A stretch of DNA of 39,395 bases from Sharpea azabuensis DSM 18934 (GCF_000702165.1 NZ_JNKU01000026.1:1-39395); one strand, 5' to 3'; numbered from the stretch's first letter, positions 1 to 8,496 are shown. Notes: generated by a model not told the origin, from the sequence alone. Numbers and translations: made by a program.

Positions 1-1
1 C

Positions 2-301
<300 letters not shown>

Positions 302-339
302 ATTGGGGAATTTTAAATTACCCATTTTGAGGAAAATAA

Positions 340-1682
340 TATTGCCATTATTACTGGCGAACATCTACCGCTCCCTGAACGTTCTTTCCGAGAACAGATA
401 CCTCATTGAAAGGGAGCTCTACCGGAACAGCGCCGCTCTCTTCGAGAAGAACACGTCGGTCCTCTATTACGACTGCACTAACTTCTTTTTCGAGACTGAA
501 GAGGAGGATGGCTTCAGGATGTACGGGAAGTGCAAGGAAAACCGCCCTAACCCCATCGTACAGTATGGGCTCTTCATGGACTCGGACGGCATACCCCTGG
601 CTGACTACGTCTTTCCTGGAAACCAGAACGAGCAGAAGTCCCTGAGGGAGCTTGAGGCAAGGGTCGAGAAGGACTTCGAGGTGTCAAGGTTCATCGTCTG
701 CGCGGATGCCGGACTCAACGGATGGGAGAACAAGGTCTACAATGACCTGAAGAAGAACGGCGCCTACATCGTCACCTAGCCAATACGGAAAATGACAAAG
801 ACGATGAGAGAATGGGCCATTTCCCCTGACGGATGGGAGCTGGAGGGCTATCCGGACACTTTCAGCCTCAAGGACCTGGAAGGCAAGGAATTCATTGATA
901 TCGGCGGCGAAAAAAGAAGAATAAGGGACCTTGTCTTCTGCAAGCACAGATGGGAGAAGCGCACCAAAAAATCACAGTCATCAGGCGGCACTTACACCCT
1001 TGAGGAAAACTACATCGTCACCTACTCAAGGAAGTTCGCTGACTATCAGGACCACATCAGGGAGAAGAAGCTGGAAAGAGCCCGGAAGCTTCTCGGGAAT
1101 CCCGGAAAGCTGACGAGGACGAACCAGCGCGATCCGCGCTACTACATCACCGAAATGTCAATGACCGGTGACGGCGAGGTCGCCAGCGAGAAGCTGTACG
1201 AAATCGATGAAAAGAAAATCGCCGAAGAGAAGAAATATGACGGCTTCTATGCGGTAACGACCGACCTGGAGGACAGCGACCTGTCACTGATCATAAGATC
1301 CAACAAGCAGCGATGGGAGATCGAGGAAAGCTTCCAGATAATGAAGAGCGAGCTGAGGACGAGACCGATGTACGTCTCTAGGGAGGACTCCATTAACGGG
1401 CACCTTCTCACATGCTTCATGGCGCTCATGGTCTACCGCCTTCTCGAGAAGAAATACCTGAATGAGCAGTACACATGCGAAGAAGTGCTCAGCACGCTTC
1501 GTGACCTCAACATCACATACCTGAATGGAACGAACTACATTCCATCGTTTACCCGGACGGAGATTGTTGATGCGCTGGCCGAAACATTCGGCTTCCAGCC
1601 ATCAAGGGAGATCATTACACAGAAATATCTGAAAAAATTTCAGCGGGTCGTGAACTCCAAGAAAAGTACGAAACTGAAATGA
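340..1682 (+). pseudogene. IS1634/IS4-like DDE transposase, 5'-truncated with amber codon
   Basis: Two reading blocks in the same frame are separated only by TAG at 777-779. Together they give the C-terminal two thirds of an IS1634-type (IS4 superfamily) transposase. The DDE residues are recognisable: first Asp in YYDCTN, second Asp in CADAGL, and the Glu in RWEIEESFQIM. Relatives usually have Gln where the stop lies (IVTQSIRK-like), so a CAG to TAG change is the simplest explanation. The expected N-terminal 150 or more residues are missing. Recognisable transposase sequence begins near 345, shortly after the istB stop. Base composition here is clearly richer in G+C than the chromosome that follows. 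It is almost certainly inactive. Confidence 0.85.
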
Positions 1683-1694
1683 CACACAAAAAGA

Positions 1695-1725
1695 CGAAAA
1701 GCATTGATTATATCAATACATTTCG
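1695..1725 (+). repeat. IS200 left-end subterminal hairpin
   Basis: Two 14-base arms (1695-1708 and 1712-1725) pair with two mismatches around a 3-base loop, just upstream of tnpA. In IS200-type elements the left palindrome is a transposase recognition site and can also limit tnpA translation. Confidence 0.6.
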
Positions 1726-2213
1726 CCTTTATCAGTTTTCTAACTGTAAAACATGAGATCTTATTCACACCAAAGTATAGACGAAAAGAAATATATGGTC
1801 AATATCGAAAAGACCTAAAGGAAATCATAAAGGAACTCTGCAGGTACAAGGGAGTGGAAATGGTAGAAGGACATCTCATGCCGGACCACGTGCATCTTCT
1901 TCTTGAGATTCCTCCGAAGCTGAGCGTAAGCTCGTTCATGGGATACCTGAAGGGAAAGTCAGCGCTGATGATGTTTGACAGACATGCGAACCTGAAGTAC
2001 AAGTTTGGAAATAGACATTTCTGGTCTGAAGGATTCTATGTGTCGACAGTAGGACTGAATACAGCAACTGTGGAAAAACATATTCGAGAGCAGGAGATGC
2101 ATGACCAAATGGTGGATAAGCTGAGTGTCAAGGAGTATGGGGATCCATTTTCAAACGCAACGAAGAGAAAAAGAAGTGAAAAAGGAATAACAAAAGACAA
2201 GAAAACAAAGTAG
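1704..2213 (+). CDS. tnpA: IS200-type Y1 transposase TnpA, N-terminus probably frameshifted
   Basis: This is a HUH-type tyrosine transposase. FTPKYRRKE, the HUH motif HVHLLLEI (in GHLMPDHVHLLL) and the catalytic tyrosine region FYVSTVGLN are all present, followed by a lysine-rich tail. The enzyme cuts and joins single-stranded DNA at IS200 ends. The only in-frame start is a TTG inside the left-end hairpin. In the +1 frame, an ATG at 1679 opens a segment ending in SNCK just where relatives read NCKYHIVFTPKYRR. One extra A near 1750-1754 would therefore explain a broken N-terminus. From KHEILF onward the frame is intact, so decay is slight, but activity is doubtful. Confidence 0.75.
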   Translation: MIISIHFAFISFLTVKHEILFTPKYRRKEIYGQYRKDLKEIIKELCRYKGVEMVEGHLMPDHVHLLLEIPPKLSVSSFMGYLKGKSALMMFDRHANLKYKFGNRHFWSEGFYVSTVGLNTATVEKHIREQEMHDQMVDKLSVKEYGDPFSNATKRKRSEKGITKDKKTK

Positions 2214-2330
2214 TGAAAAAAGTAAAAAAGAATCCCTTTGAGAGATAGCGAGCGTCAAGAGCGGTAGCTTGAACGAAGTGAAAGCAAGCGCCTTTAGACG
2301 CGAGCAGGTATTACAGGCTTATAGCCGCAG

Positions 2331-2361
2331 TTAAAACCACGCCTTTTAGGCGTGGTTTTAA
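2331..2361. repeat. IS200 right-end hairpin
   Basis: A perfect 13-base inverted repeat (arms 2331-2343 and 2349-2361) surrounds a 5-base loop. It sits about 120 bases after the tnpA stop, as expected for an IS200 right end. It also falls inside the last codons of the opposing IS3 orfB frame, whose C-terminal residues are therefore IS200 sequence read through by chance. Confidence 0.75.
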
Positions 2362-3156
2362 TTGTTGTGCTTGCGCCTGGTGTTTTGCTTTGCTCTTCTC
2401 AATCCCTTCCCAGAATCGTTCTATTTTTCTGCTTGGTGCAATCGGATACTGTTCTGGTGTAACCGCAGTCAGTGCTTCCTGTCTTACCTGATTTGCAGTC
2501 TTCCCATGAAAACGTTTCTGTGGATATCTGTAGATATAGTATTCATATGTCCTGTAAATGATCTCTGCGGCTTCTTCATATGCAAACAGAACCTTGGCCA
2601 TATCCTTGATGAATCCCTGAAAGGATTCTACTGGTCCGTTATCGATACAATGGCCAACCCGTGACATGGATTTTGTCAGCCCGTCATCCTCAAGCATCTT
2701 GGAAAATACCCTGTGTGTATTGAAATCCTCTGTCGCTGTGCAGGAGCGGAGTAGTGCCTTGATTTAAGGTGATGGCCATGAAGTATGTGTCATTGACCAG
2801 TTTGGTATCGTTTCTTCTGCTGACGACAACGCCAACCGGATATCGGTCATACAAATCAAGGATCGTGCTGACGTATAATTTATCACCAGCATATTTCAGC
2901 TCGGTTATGTTGTTGCCCTATTTCAGATTCGTTGCTTTGGCATTGAAATCCCAATCCAGTACGTTATCCTTTGTTTCCTGTAAGTGGAATGACGCCGGTC
3001 AATGCGGAAATGAGATTCTATGCCATTGACGGCCATGATGCGATAGATACGTTTGCGATTATACTTCACATCACTATTATTATTGAGCGCATAGGTCATC
3101 TTCTGATAGCCAAATAAGCTGTTGTTTTCAACGGCGATGGGGAAGTATCCTTGCAT
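2362..3156 (-). pseudogene. IS3-family OrfB integrase-like transposase, broken
   Basis: The integrase core (rve) is spread over three frames. Recognisable pieces in order are RIYRIMAVNGIESHFRIDRR (3156 side), a middle block carrying DWDFNAKATNLK, then an amber codon where relatives have Trp (KWG), then NNITELKYAGDKLYVSTI, LLHSDRGFQYT, and finally SMSRVGHCIDNGPVESF. At least two frameshifts (near 2960-3000 and near 2707) and one nonsense codon interrupt it. The catalytic Asp/Asp/Glu neighbourhoods are still visible. The last residues come from the neighbouring IS200 right end. Confidence 0.8.
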
Positions 3157-3175
3157 CTTCGATGTCCACCCTGGA

Positions 3176-3400
3176 CTACCTGTTCTTTGAATTCTTTTGA
3201 GTAAGATGCATTTCTTTCCTTAGGACTGAGAGCTTCTGGCCTATTGGCTTCATAGAGACTCGCCCATTCACGTATTCTGTTGTCACCATTTTTCCTATAT
3301 CTAATTCTGATGCGATCTCAGCAGCTGATTTCTTTCCTGATAGATAATCCTGTACAGTTTTCAGTTTCTGTTCAAATGTATATTTTGCTTTTCGTCCCAT
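3176..3400 (-). pseudogene. IS3-family OrfA helix-turn-helix protein, frameshifted
   Basis: The first 37 residues (MGRKAKYTFEQKLKTVQDYL and onward through AAEIASELDIG) are a typical IS3 OrfA start with an HTH. After GK the frame changes: the next frame carries the expected DNRIREWASLYEAN and SPKERNASYSKEFKEQ. A frameshift near 3285-3290 therefore breaks the gene. Its start matches the copy at 39358 exactly over the bases available. Confidence 0.8.
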
Positions 3401-3483
3401 AATAAAACCCCCTAAAAGCAGGGCAGTACATTTTGTGTATTTGTACCGTCTACCTTTAGGGGATCATATCAAAACAACAGTCT

Positions 3484-4176
3484 TTATTTTTGTTCTTTTC
3501 TTGTCTTCTTTAAAGCATAAAGTATGATGGCGATGATTAAGACGATACCACCAATAATAAGAAATAAAGTTTTAGCGTCAAATGTTTTACCAGTCTTGCT
3601 GCTAACGACAATATTCTCAACTTTGGCATCCGTCTTTAAGATTTCATGTAAAAGATCTACAGTTACTTTATTGCCTTTAACTTCCCCAACATTGCTTTTA
3701 GCTTTGTCAGGCATATTAAAGACTAATTTCATTTCAACGCCGTTCTTTTTTAATGATTCTTCATTCATGTTGAAATTATTTAATGTCTCAGTTGTAATAT
3801 TGTTATCGGTGAGGGCGGAAGTGAAAGTCTTCATTGGAATTATCACTTGAACACGGCCATTTTTCACAATAGCCTTGATTGAGGAACTCATGGCATTGCT
3901 TGCCTCAACTCCAACATACTGCTTGCCATCATGTTTCTCTTTGATGACATGGGCAGAAACATCTTTATTGTTCTTAGTGAATTGTTTTTTTAAGTCTTGG
4001 GTAAATGTGCTTTCCTGTATGCCGCTTGTCTTTAGGGTATCCGTGCTTGCAAGCATGCGCACACTTGTTTTTACTTTGCCATTGCCTGAAACATCAAGGG
4101 TCATATTCATCTTCACACATCCTGATAATAAGAATGCAAGAAGTACAAGGGATAAGCTTTTAAGTCGTCTTTTCAT
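3484..4176 (-). CDS. LppM-like lipoprotein with C-terminal membrane anchor
   Basis: This is a predicted secreted lipoprotein of 230 residues. I chose the ATG at 4176 because GGAGG lies eight bases upstream and it puts the signal peptide at the N-terminus; longer starts are possible in frame. The signal peptide ends in lipobox LSGC, with Cys20 as the lipidated residue. The following KMNMTLDVSGNGKVKTSVRM-type stretch resembles the LppM/DUF3153 fold of other Bacillota. A second hydrophobic segment (about residues 200-222, LFLIIGGIVLIIAIILY) followed by KKTRKEQK anchors the C-terminus, leaving a soluble domain outside the cell between two membrane attachments. Substrate and role are unknown. The gene ends only 12 bases from an IS end, so its original terminator may have been lost. 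Confidence 0.75.
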   Translation of the reverse strand: MKRRLKSLSLVLLAFLLSGCVKMNMTLDVSGNGKVKTSVRMLASTDTLKTSGIQESTFTQDLKKQFTKNNKDVSAHVIKEKHDGKQYVGVEASNAMSSSIKAIVKNGRVQVIIPMKTFTSALTDNNITTETLNNFNMNEESLKKNGVEMKLVFNMPDKAKSNVGEVKGNKVTVDLLHEILKTDAKVENIVVSSKTGKTFDAKTLFLIIGGIVLIIAIILYALKKTRKEQK

Positions 4177-4250
4177 TCTCTTAACCTCCATCCACATTCT
4201 AACATAAAACCTTGATTGAAACATCTTTTTGAAAAAAATATATTTACCCC

Positions 4251-4279
4251 TTTACAAACATCTATTTATCATGTATTAT
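4251..4279 (+). promoter_or_regulatory. Promoter of tRNA-His
   Basis: A -35 TTTACA (4251-4256) and a -10 TATTAT (4274-4279) are separated by 17 bases and lie about 20 bases upstream of the tRNA. Confidence 0.7.
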
Positions 4280-4299
4280 ATCACTTGTCTTCAAGAGAT

Positions 4300-4376
4300 G
4301 GCGGATATGGTGAAGTGGTTAACACACCGGATTGTGGCTCCGGCATGCGTCGGTTCGAACCCGATTATCCGCCCCA
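4300..4376 (+). tRNA. tRNA-His (anticodon GTG)
   Basis: The cloverleaf is complete. The acceptor stem is GCGGATA/TATCCGC, with the extra G at position -1 (4300) facing C73, the hallmark of histidine tRNA. The D arm has GTG/CAC. The anticodon stem CCGGA/TCCGG holds loop TTGTGGC with anticodon GTG. The T arm is GTCGG-TTCGAAC-CCGAT. The 3' CCA is encoded (4374-4376). Confidence 0.95.
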
Positions 4377-4388
4377 TGATGAAGATAT

Positions 4389-4412
4389 GACTTGCTTAGG
4401 CAAGTCTTTTTT
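4389..4412 (+). terminator. Terminator after tRNA-His
   Basis: A 7-bp stem (GACTTGC/GCAAGTC) with a 4-base loop is followed by six T residues. Confidence 0.85.
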
Positions 4413-4496
4413 GCCTTTCATTACCAATGTATGTCATCAAAATATAATCTATATTACATAAAATAATATAAAATGAAACATAAATATATAAATATG

Positions 4497-4525
4497 TTGC
4501 ATATAAAGGTTAATTATGACATACT
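4497..4525 (+). promoter_or_regulatory. Promoter for the gene at 4546
   Basis: TTGCAT (4497-4502), a 17-base spacer and CATACT (4520-4525), with an extended -10 TG at 4517-4518. It lies 20 bases upstream of the start codon. Confidence 0.5.
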
Positions 4526-4545
4526 CTTAATATAGAGGTGATTCT

Positions 4546-4821
4546 ATGAATGCGACAAATGGAGATTATCTACATTTATATAAGCGTTATGTCGATGTGG
4601 TTACGGTCATTAAAAAGAATGGTCAGATGCTGCCACTCTATCTTGCCTGGGATGATGAAAATGGAAGAAAGCTTTATAGAATCGATAAAGTGCATCAAAT
4701 CAAGAAAGCTGTGAGTGAAGTAGGTGGTTGTGGTGTACGCTATGATGTGCGCATAGCTGGACATGAGCGCCGACTTTTCTATGAAAAGGATCGTTGGTTT
4801 ATTGAATCCCATCAACCTTGA
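4546..4821 (+). CDS. Uncharacterised 91-residue protein
   Basis: This is a small soluble protein with no signal peptide or membrane segment. The central part (LYLAWDDENGRKLYRIDKVHQIKKA) and the end (HERRLFYEKDRWFIES) look like a compact beta-rich fold. I have a vague impression that similar short proteins occur in other Bacillota, but I cannot assign a family or function. GAGGTG six bases ahead supports the start. It has its own promoter, and an extended -10 lies between it and the next gene, so the two may be transcribed separately. Confidence 0.7.
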   Translation: MNATNGDYLHLYKRYVDVVTVIKKNGQMLPLYLAWDDENGRKLYRIDKVHQIKKAVSEVGGCGVRYDVRIAGHERRLFYEKDRWFIESHQP

Positions 4822-4840
4822 TGCTTTTTTGAATGATTAA

Positions 4841-4849
4841 TGATAGAAT
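4841..4849 (+). promoter_or_regulatory. Extended -10 element upstream of 4866
   Basis: TGATAGAAT (TG plus one base plus TAGAAT) lies 16 bases upstream of the chosen start at 4866. No good -35 sits at 16-18 bases. The same nine bases recur upstream of 20386 and 33181. Confidence 0.4.
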
Positions 4850-4865
4850 GATGGTGGAGGTTTCT

Positions 4866-5264
4866 ATGATTACTGGAGCTACAATTATTTCTAATAATGT
4901 CAGTGTGAAACATATGCCTGAAGCTGGACAGGATGCACAACAGACATTGAATATCACACCAACACATGTTACGTTGACAAGATATATTTTTGATCAAAAG
5001 ATGGTTGAAAAGGGAAAAGAAGAAGCTGATCTTAATGGTCAGGCTATTCTTGATCTTATTGAGCAGTCCTTTCATAAGACATCACCCATTATTGCTTCAC
5101 TAGAAGACAATAGCTGGGAGATTATTGTCAAGGATGAAACGGGCTATCGCTGGTTCTCAGGGGCAATGGGAGAGAAGATTTCTTATCAGAATCAGGATGT
5201 CAATGAATTAATAGCGGATATGTTGCCTTTTAAGAATCTGATATTGTTTGGTTATGGCAAATAG
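4866..5264 (+). CDS. Uncharacterised 132-residue protein
   Basis: A longer in-frame start exists at 4833, but the ATG at 4866 has GGAGG five bases upstream and follows an extended -10 box, so I prefer it. The protein is soluble, mildly acidic, and without recognised motifs. The second half (WEIIVKDETGYRWFSGAMGE) suggests a beta sheet. Its stop overlaps the start of the following membrane-protein gene (5254), so the two are probably translationally coupled and may act together. No function can be given. Confidence 0.7.
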   Translation: MITGATIISNNVSVKHMPEAGQDAQQTLNITPTHVTLTRYIFDQKMVEKGKEEADLNGQAILDLIEQSFHKTSPIIASLEDNSWEIIVKDETGYRWFSGAMGEKISYQNQDVNELIADMLPFKNLILFGYGK

Positions 5265-5856
5265 AATACGCAAAGTATCAGGAAAAAAGCCTAGTGGACT
5301 ACAAGTTTTCAAAGAAGATTTTGTTATACTATTATTAAGCATCGGCTTAAGTTATCTTGTAAATACAAAATCATTAATGGCACTATCTTTTATTAATCAG
5401 CCCAACTTCATTCTTGTTGTGATGATGGCTTTAGTGCTTTTTGCCTATTCTCCTTTTATTGGAGGAATGAGATCAATTTGTTTCTATCTAGGTCTTATAG
5501 CTGGAAAACATATGCAAGCGATTATCTTAATGAACTATCAGCCTGATCAAAAGACGATTGTCGGGCTTGTGATTGGCATAGTTGTAGCTATTGGCTTATG
5601 GTATAGTAAAGGAAAAGGACAGATGAGTGAGATACTCGCAGGAGCTTCCTTGGGCTTCTTGCTTGTCTATGGCTTAAATGTTACTTTGACTCATTTAGCT
5701 ATTAGTTCGCTCTATGATCTTGTGTTGCTTGTTGTTGGGGCTATTCTTCTCTATCAGAACATGAAACAAATGGCAATGGTTGTTCTTTATGGTTTTTTGT
5801 TCTATTTTCCTTATAAAATTATGATTATCCCTGGCTTACAAATGTTTCTGGGATAG
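5254..5856 (+). CDS. Uncharacterised integral membrane protein
   Basis: The 200-residue protein has roughly six hydrophobic segments after a short basic N-terminus (MANRIRKVSGKK). Approximate membrane segments start near residues 24, 48, 72, 105, 133 and 160. The gene overlaps the upstream one by 11 bases, which sets its start. I see no transporter signature or catalytic motif; the topology would fit a small permease or an assembly factor. A shared hairpin terminator with convergent icd follows. Confidence 0.7.
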   Translation: MANRIRKVSGKKPSGLQVFKEDFVILLLSIGLSYLVNTKSLMALSFINQPNFILVVMMALVLFAYSPFIGGMRSICFYLGLIAGKHMQAIILMNYQPDQKTIVGLVIGIVVAIGLWYSKGKGQMSEILAGASLGFLLVYGLNVTLTHLAISSLYDLVLLVVGAILLYQNMKQMAMVVLYGFLFYFPYKIMIIPGLQMFLG

Positions 5857-5861
5857 AAAAA

Positions 5862-5896
5862 CGTTCCCGTATATGCATATGCGAGAACGCCTTTTT
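5862..5896. terminator. Bidirectional terminator between the 5254 gene and icd
   Basis: A long hairpin (CGTTC at 5862-5866 pairing with GAACG ending at 5889, and an inner ATATG/CATAT stem) has a T run on the plus side and an A run (T run on minus) before it, serving the two convergent genes. Confidence 0.75.
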
Positions 5897-5898
5897 GT

Positions 5899-7107
5899 TT
5901 ATAAGATTTTTTCTAATTCCTGACGAATAGCTTTTAAGAATTCTTCGGAATTGACTTGTTTGACTTCAACCCCTGTTGCTAAGGTAGAAAGGTCCTTTGT
6001 CATAATGCCACTATTTAAAGTATTGAGGCAGGCTTCTTCAAGCTTATCACCAAAACGCATTAAATCAGGCAGATTGTCTTTTTCACCACGTTTTCTTAAT
6101 GCTCCGCTCCAGGCAAAGATTGTTGCCATTGGGTTTGTCGAAGTTGCTTCGCCTTTAAGATAACGGTAGTAGTGACGTGTAACTGTGCCATGTGCAGCTT
6201 CATATTCATAATTGCCTTCAGGGGAAACAAGAACACTTGTCATCATGGCTAGAGAACCAAAGGCAGTAGAAACCATATCACTCATCACATCACCATCATA
6301 GTTCTTGCATGCCCAGATAAAACCACCCTTGGAACGAATGACTCTGGCGACAATATCATCGATAAGGGAATAGAAATATGTCAGGTGAGCAGCTTCAAAT
6401 TTCTCTTTATATTCACTGTCATAGACTTCCTGGAAGATATCTTTGAAGCGATGATCATATTTCTTGCTGATGGTATCCTTTGCGCCAAACCAGAGATCCT
6501 GTTTTTGATCAAGGGCATAATTGAAACAGCTACGGGCAAATGAACGAATAGAATCATCTTTATTATATTGACCCTGTAAGACACCAGGACCTTCAAAGTT
6601 AAAGATTTCCTGGCTTATTTCCTGCCCATCATCACCTTTGAAATTCAATGTGGCAACACCAGGACCAGGAACTCTTATTTCTGTAGATTTATAGACATCC
6701 CCATAAGCATGTCTGGCAATCGTAATTGGTTTTTCCCAGTTCTTAACAACAGGTTTGATTGGATCAATCATGATTGGTGCTCTAAAGACTGTGCCATCTA
6801 GAATAGCACGGATAGTGCCATTAGGAGATTTCCACATTTCATGTAAGTTATATTCATCCATACGCTGTGCATTAGGTGTGATTGTTGCACATTTGACTGA
6901 TACGCCATATTTCTTATTCGCATTAGCAGCATCAATGGTTACTTGGTCATTTGTTTCATCACGATGAGGTAAACCTAAATCATAATATTCACTTTTTAAA
7001 TCGACAAAAGGAAGAATGAGCTCATCTTTAATCATCTTCCATAATACTCTTGTCATTTCGTCGCCATCCATTTCTACAAGGGGCGTAGTCATCTGAATCC
7101 TAGCCAT
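5899..7107 (-). CDS. icd: NADP-dependent isocitrate dehydrogenase
   Basis: This enzyme oxidatively decarboxylates isocitrate to 2-oxoglutarate in the cytosol, making NADPH and the carbon skeleton for glutamate. At 402 residues it matches the homodimeric eukaryote-like class (IDH1-type) rather than the E. coli class. Signatures are MDGDEMTRVLWKMIKDELI at the N-terminus, the substrate-binding region KSPNGTIRAILDGTVFR, and the C-terminal YEAAHGTVTRHY and STNPMATIFAW. The start ATG has a good GGAGG. It stands alone on the minus strand, with its own promoter and a palindrome between the -35 and -10 boxes. No other TCA-cycle genes are nearby. Confidence 0.95.
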   Translation of the reverse strand: MARIQMTTPLVEMDGDEMTRVLWKMIKDELILPFVDLKSEYYDLGLPHRDETNDQVTIDAANANKKYGVSVKCATITPNAQRMDEYNLHEMWKSPNGTIRAILDGTVFRAPIMIDPIKPVVKNWEKPITIARHAYGDVYKSTEIRVPGPGVATLNFKGDDGQEISQEIFNFEGPGVLQGQYNKDDSIRSFARSCFNYALDQKQDLWFGAKDTISKKYDHRFKDIFQEVYDSEYKEKFEAAHLTYFYSLIDDIVARVIRSKGGFIWACKNYDGDVMSDMVSTAFGSLAMMTSVLVSPEGNYEYEAAHGTVTRHYYRYLKGEATSTNPMATIFAWSGALRKRGEKDNLPDLMRFGDKLEEACLNTLNSGIMTKDLSTLATGVEVKQVNSEEFLKAIRQELEKIL

Positions 7108-7134
7108 ATTAGTATCCTCCGTTTATTGATGTCA

Positions 7135-7164
7135 TTATACACAAATTGTATACAATTATGCAAG
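7135..7164 (-). promoter_or_regulatory. icd promoter with internal palindrome
   Basis: On the minus strand, TTGCAT (7164-7159) and TATAAT (7140-7135) are 18 bases apart. The spacer contains the perfect 12-base palindrome ATTGTATACAAT (7146-7157), a good candidate operator that would block polymerase when bound. Confidence 0.7.
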
Positions 7165-7220
7165 ATATTTATGGAAAAGCCAAACAATATAGAAAAACTT
7201 AGGTAAATACGGATTAAATA

Positions 7221-7249
7221 TTGAAAAAACATGATTTGTTTGATAGAGT
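7221..7249 (+). promoter_or_regulatory. Promoter of the aminotransferase gene
   Basis: TTGAAA (7221-7226), a 17-base spacer, and TAGAGT (7244-7249) with an extended TG. The 8-base palindrome GTGTACAC (7248-7255) overlaps the end of the -10 box. Confidence 0.6.
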
Positions 7250-7273
7250 GTACACAATATTAAAGGGGGTTGT

Positions 7274-8443
7274 ATGATGTTGAATGATGAATATCTTATT
7301 CATGCCTATGGTCGTCATGATGCCGCAATAGATCATGGTGATGGCGTTTATTTGTATGATACAGAAGGTAAGAAGTATTTGGATTTTTATGCAGGAATTG
7401 GGGTAAATGCGCTTGGTTATGGCTATCAAGCTTATAATGAGGCTTTGAAGAAACAGTTGGATAAAGTCTTGCATGTCTCTAACTATTTCTATACACCACC
7501 ATTACTTGAAGCAAGCGAGAAGGTTGTTAAAGCGACAAAGCTAGATCAGGTCTTTTTTACGAATTCAGGTGCAGAAGCTATTGAAGGGGCTTTAAAACTT
7601 GCCCGCAAATATTATTTCTTAAAGCATGGTCAGGCAGATAGTGAAATTATCTCTTTCCATCATTCATTCCATGGTCGTACAACAGGAGCTGTAAAATTAA
7701 CCGGCAATGCGCATTATCAGGAGGCCTTTGGCCCTTTGATGACGGGTGTAAAATATGCCAACCTGAATGATCTTGACAGTGTTAAAGCGCTTATCAATGA
7801 TCATACAGCAGCCATTATTGTAGAACCAGTTCAAGGAGAAGGTGGCGTTAATCCATGTACAAAAACATTCATGCAAGGATTAAGAGCTCTTTGTGATGAA
7901 TATGGATTATGTCTGATCCTTGATGAAGTACAATCCGGTATGGGAAGAACAGGAAGCATGATGACTTATTTCCAGTTTGATATCACGCCCGATATTGTCT
8001 GTCTTGCCAAGGCGCTTGGATGTGGTGTACCAGTTGGGGCTTTTGTCGCCAACAAGAAATATGGTGATGCATTAGTGCCAGGTGATCATGGCTCTACTTA
8101 TGGTGGTAATCCTTTTGTCTGTGCAGCTGTCTCTACAGTCTTTGATATTTATCAAAATGATCATATTGTGGAAAAAGCACATGAAGCAGGCATGTATTTA
8201 GAAACCAAGCTTAATGAGCTTGAAGAAAAGTGCAGTCATGTTGTAGGTCATCGTGGTTTAGGGCTCATGCAGGGAATCTTGTTGGATGAACCTAATAGTT
8301 CAGCCTATGTTCAAAAAGCACTTGAGGCGGGCTTGATTGTAGTATCAGCCGGGGCTGATGTTGTCAGATTGCTACCACCACTTATTATCACGCACAAACA
8401 AATTGATGAGGCAATGGGAATTCTTGAAAAGATTTTAAAATAA
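7274..8443 (+). CDS. argD: Class III aminotransferase, acetylornithine aminotransferase type
   Basis: This is a PLP enzyme of 389 residues, the normal length for ArgD/ornithine aminotransferases. The fold is complete: GKKYLDFYAGIGVNALGYGY at the N-terminus, the PLP phosphate site TNSGAEAIEGALKLAR (residues 96-111), the LILDEVQSGMGRTG block with Asp217, and the Schiff-base lysine K246 in CLAKALGCGVPVGA. ArgD moves the amino group of N-acetylornithine to 2-oxoglutarate in arginine synthesis. No other arginine gene is nearby, so a related substrate (ornithine, 4-aminobutyrate, succinylornithine) cannot be excluded. It diverges from icd, whose product 2-oxoglutarate is its amino acceptor. Two adjacent ATGs (7274, 7277) follow an AAAGGGGG site. 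Confidence 0.85.
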   Translation: MMLNDEYLIHAYGRHDAAIDHGDGVYLYDTEGKKYLDFYAGIGVNALGYGYQAYNEALKKQLDKVLHVSNYFYTPPLLEASEKVVKATKLDQVFFTNSGAEAIEGALKLARKYYFLKHGQADSEIISFHHSFHGRTTGAVKLTGNAHYQEAFGPLMTGVKYANLNDLDSVKALINDHTAAIIVEPVQGEGGVNPCTKTFMQGLRALCDEYGLCLILDEVQSGMGRTGSMMTYFQFDITPDIVCLAKALGCGVPVGAFVANKKYGDALVPGDHGSTYGGNPFVCAAVSTVFDIYQNDHIVEKAHEAGMYLETKLNELEEKCSHVVGHRGLGLMQGILLDEPNSSAYVQKALEAGLIVVSAGADVVRLLPPLIITHKQIDEAMGILEKILK

Positions 8444-8496
8444 TATGAGAAAAACATCTTCTATGAACGAATAAATATATAGGAGGTGTTTTTTCT

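Larger units (their letters stand above)
1685..2365 (+). mobile_element. IS200/IS605-family element
   Basis: The element consists of a left-end hairpin (1695-1725), a Y1 tyrosine transposase reading frame, and a right-end perfect hairpin (2331-2361). This is the layout of IS200-type elements, which lack inverted terminal repeats and carry subterminal palindromes. Its right end abuts, and probably inserted into, the 3' part of the IS3-family orfB on the other strand. Outer boundaries are approximate, because the cleavage tetranucleotides cannot be fixed from one copy. Confidence 0.75.
2362..3471 (-). mobile_element. IS3-family element, decayed and internally deleted copy
   Basis: Read on the minus strand, this copy starts at 3471 with a terminal sequence beginning TGATATGATCCCC. 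It contains orfA (ATG at 3400) and pieces of orfB, and it is cut off at the right by the IS200 element. Its first approximately 110 bases match the element at 39287-39395 with only about three differences. At about 1.1 kb it is shorter than a typical 1.4-1.5 kb IS3 element, because the end of orfA and the start of orfB are missing. Confidence 0.8.

Noticed and set aside
4216-4461. 81-codon frame running through tRNA-His
   Set aside because: It coincides with the tRNA and its terminator, has no ribosome site and encodes nothing protein-like.
4546-5264. Leader-peptide cargo genes for the C39 exporter
   Set aside because: Neither small protein has a double-glycine leader, and icd and the aminotransferase gene lie between.
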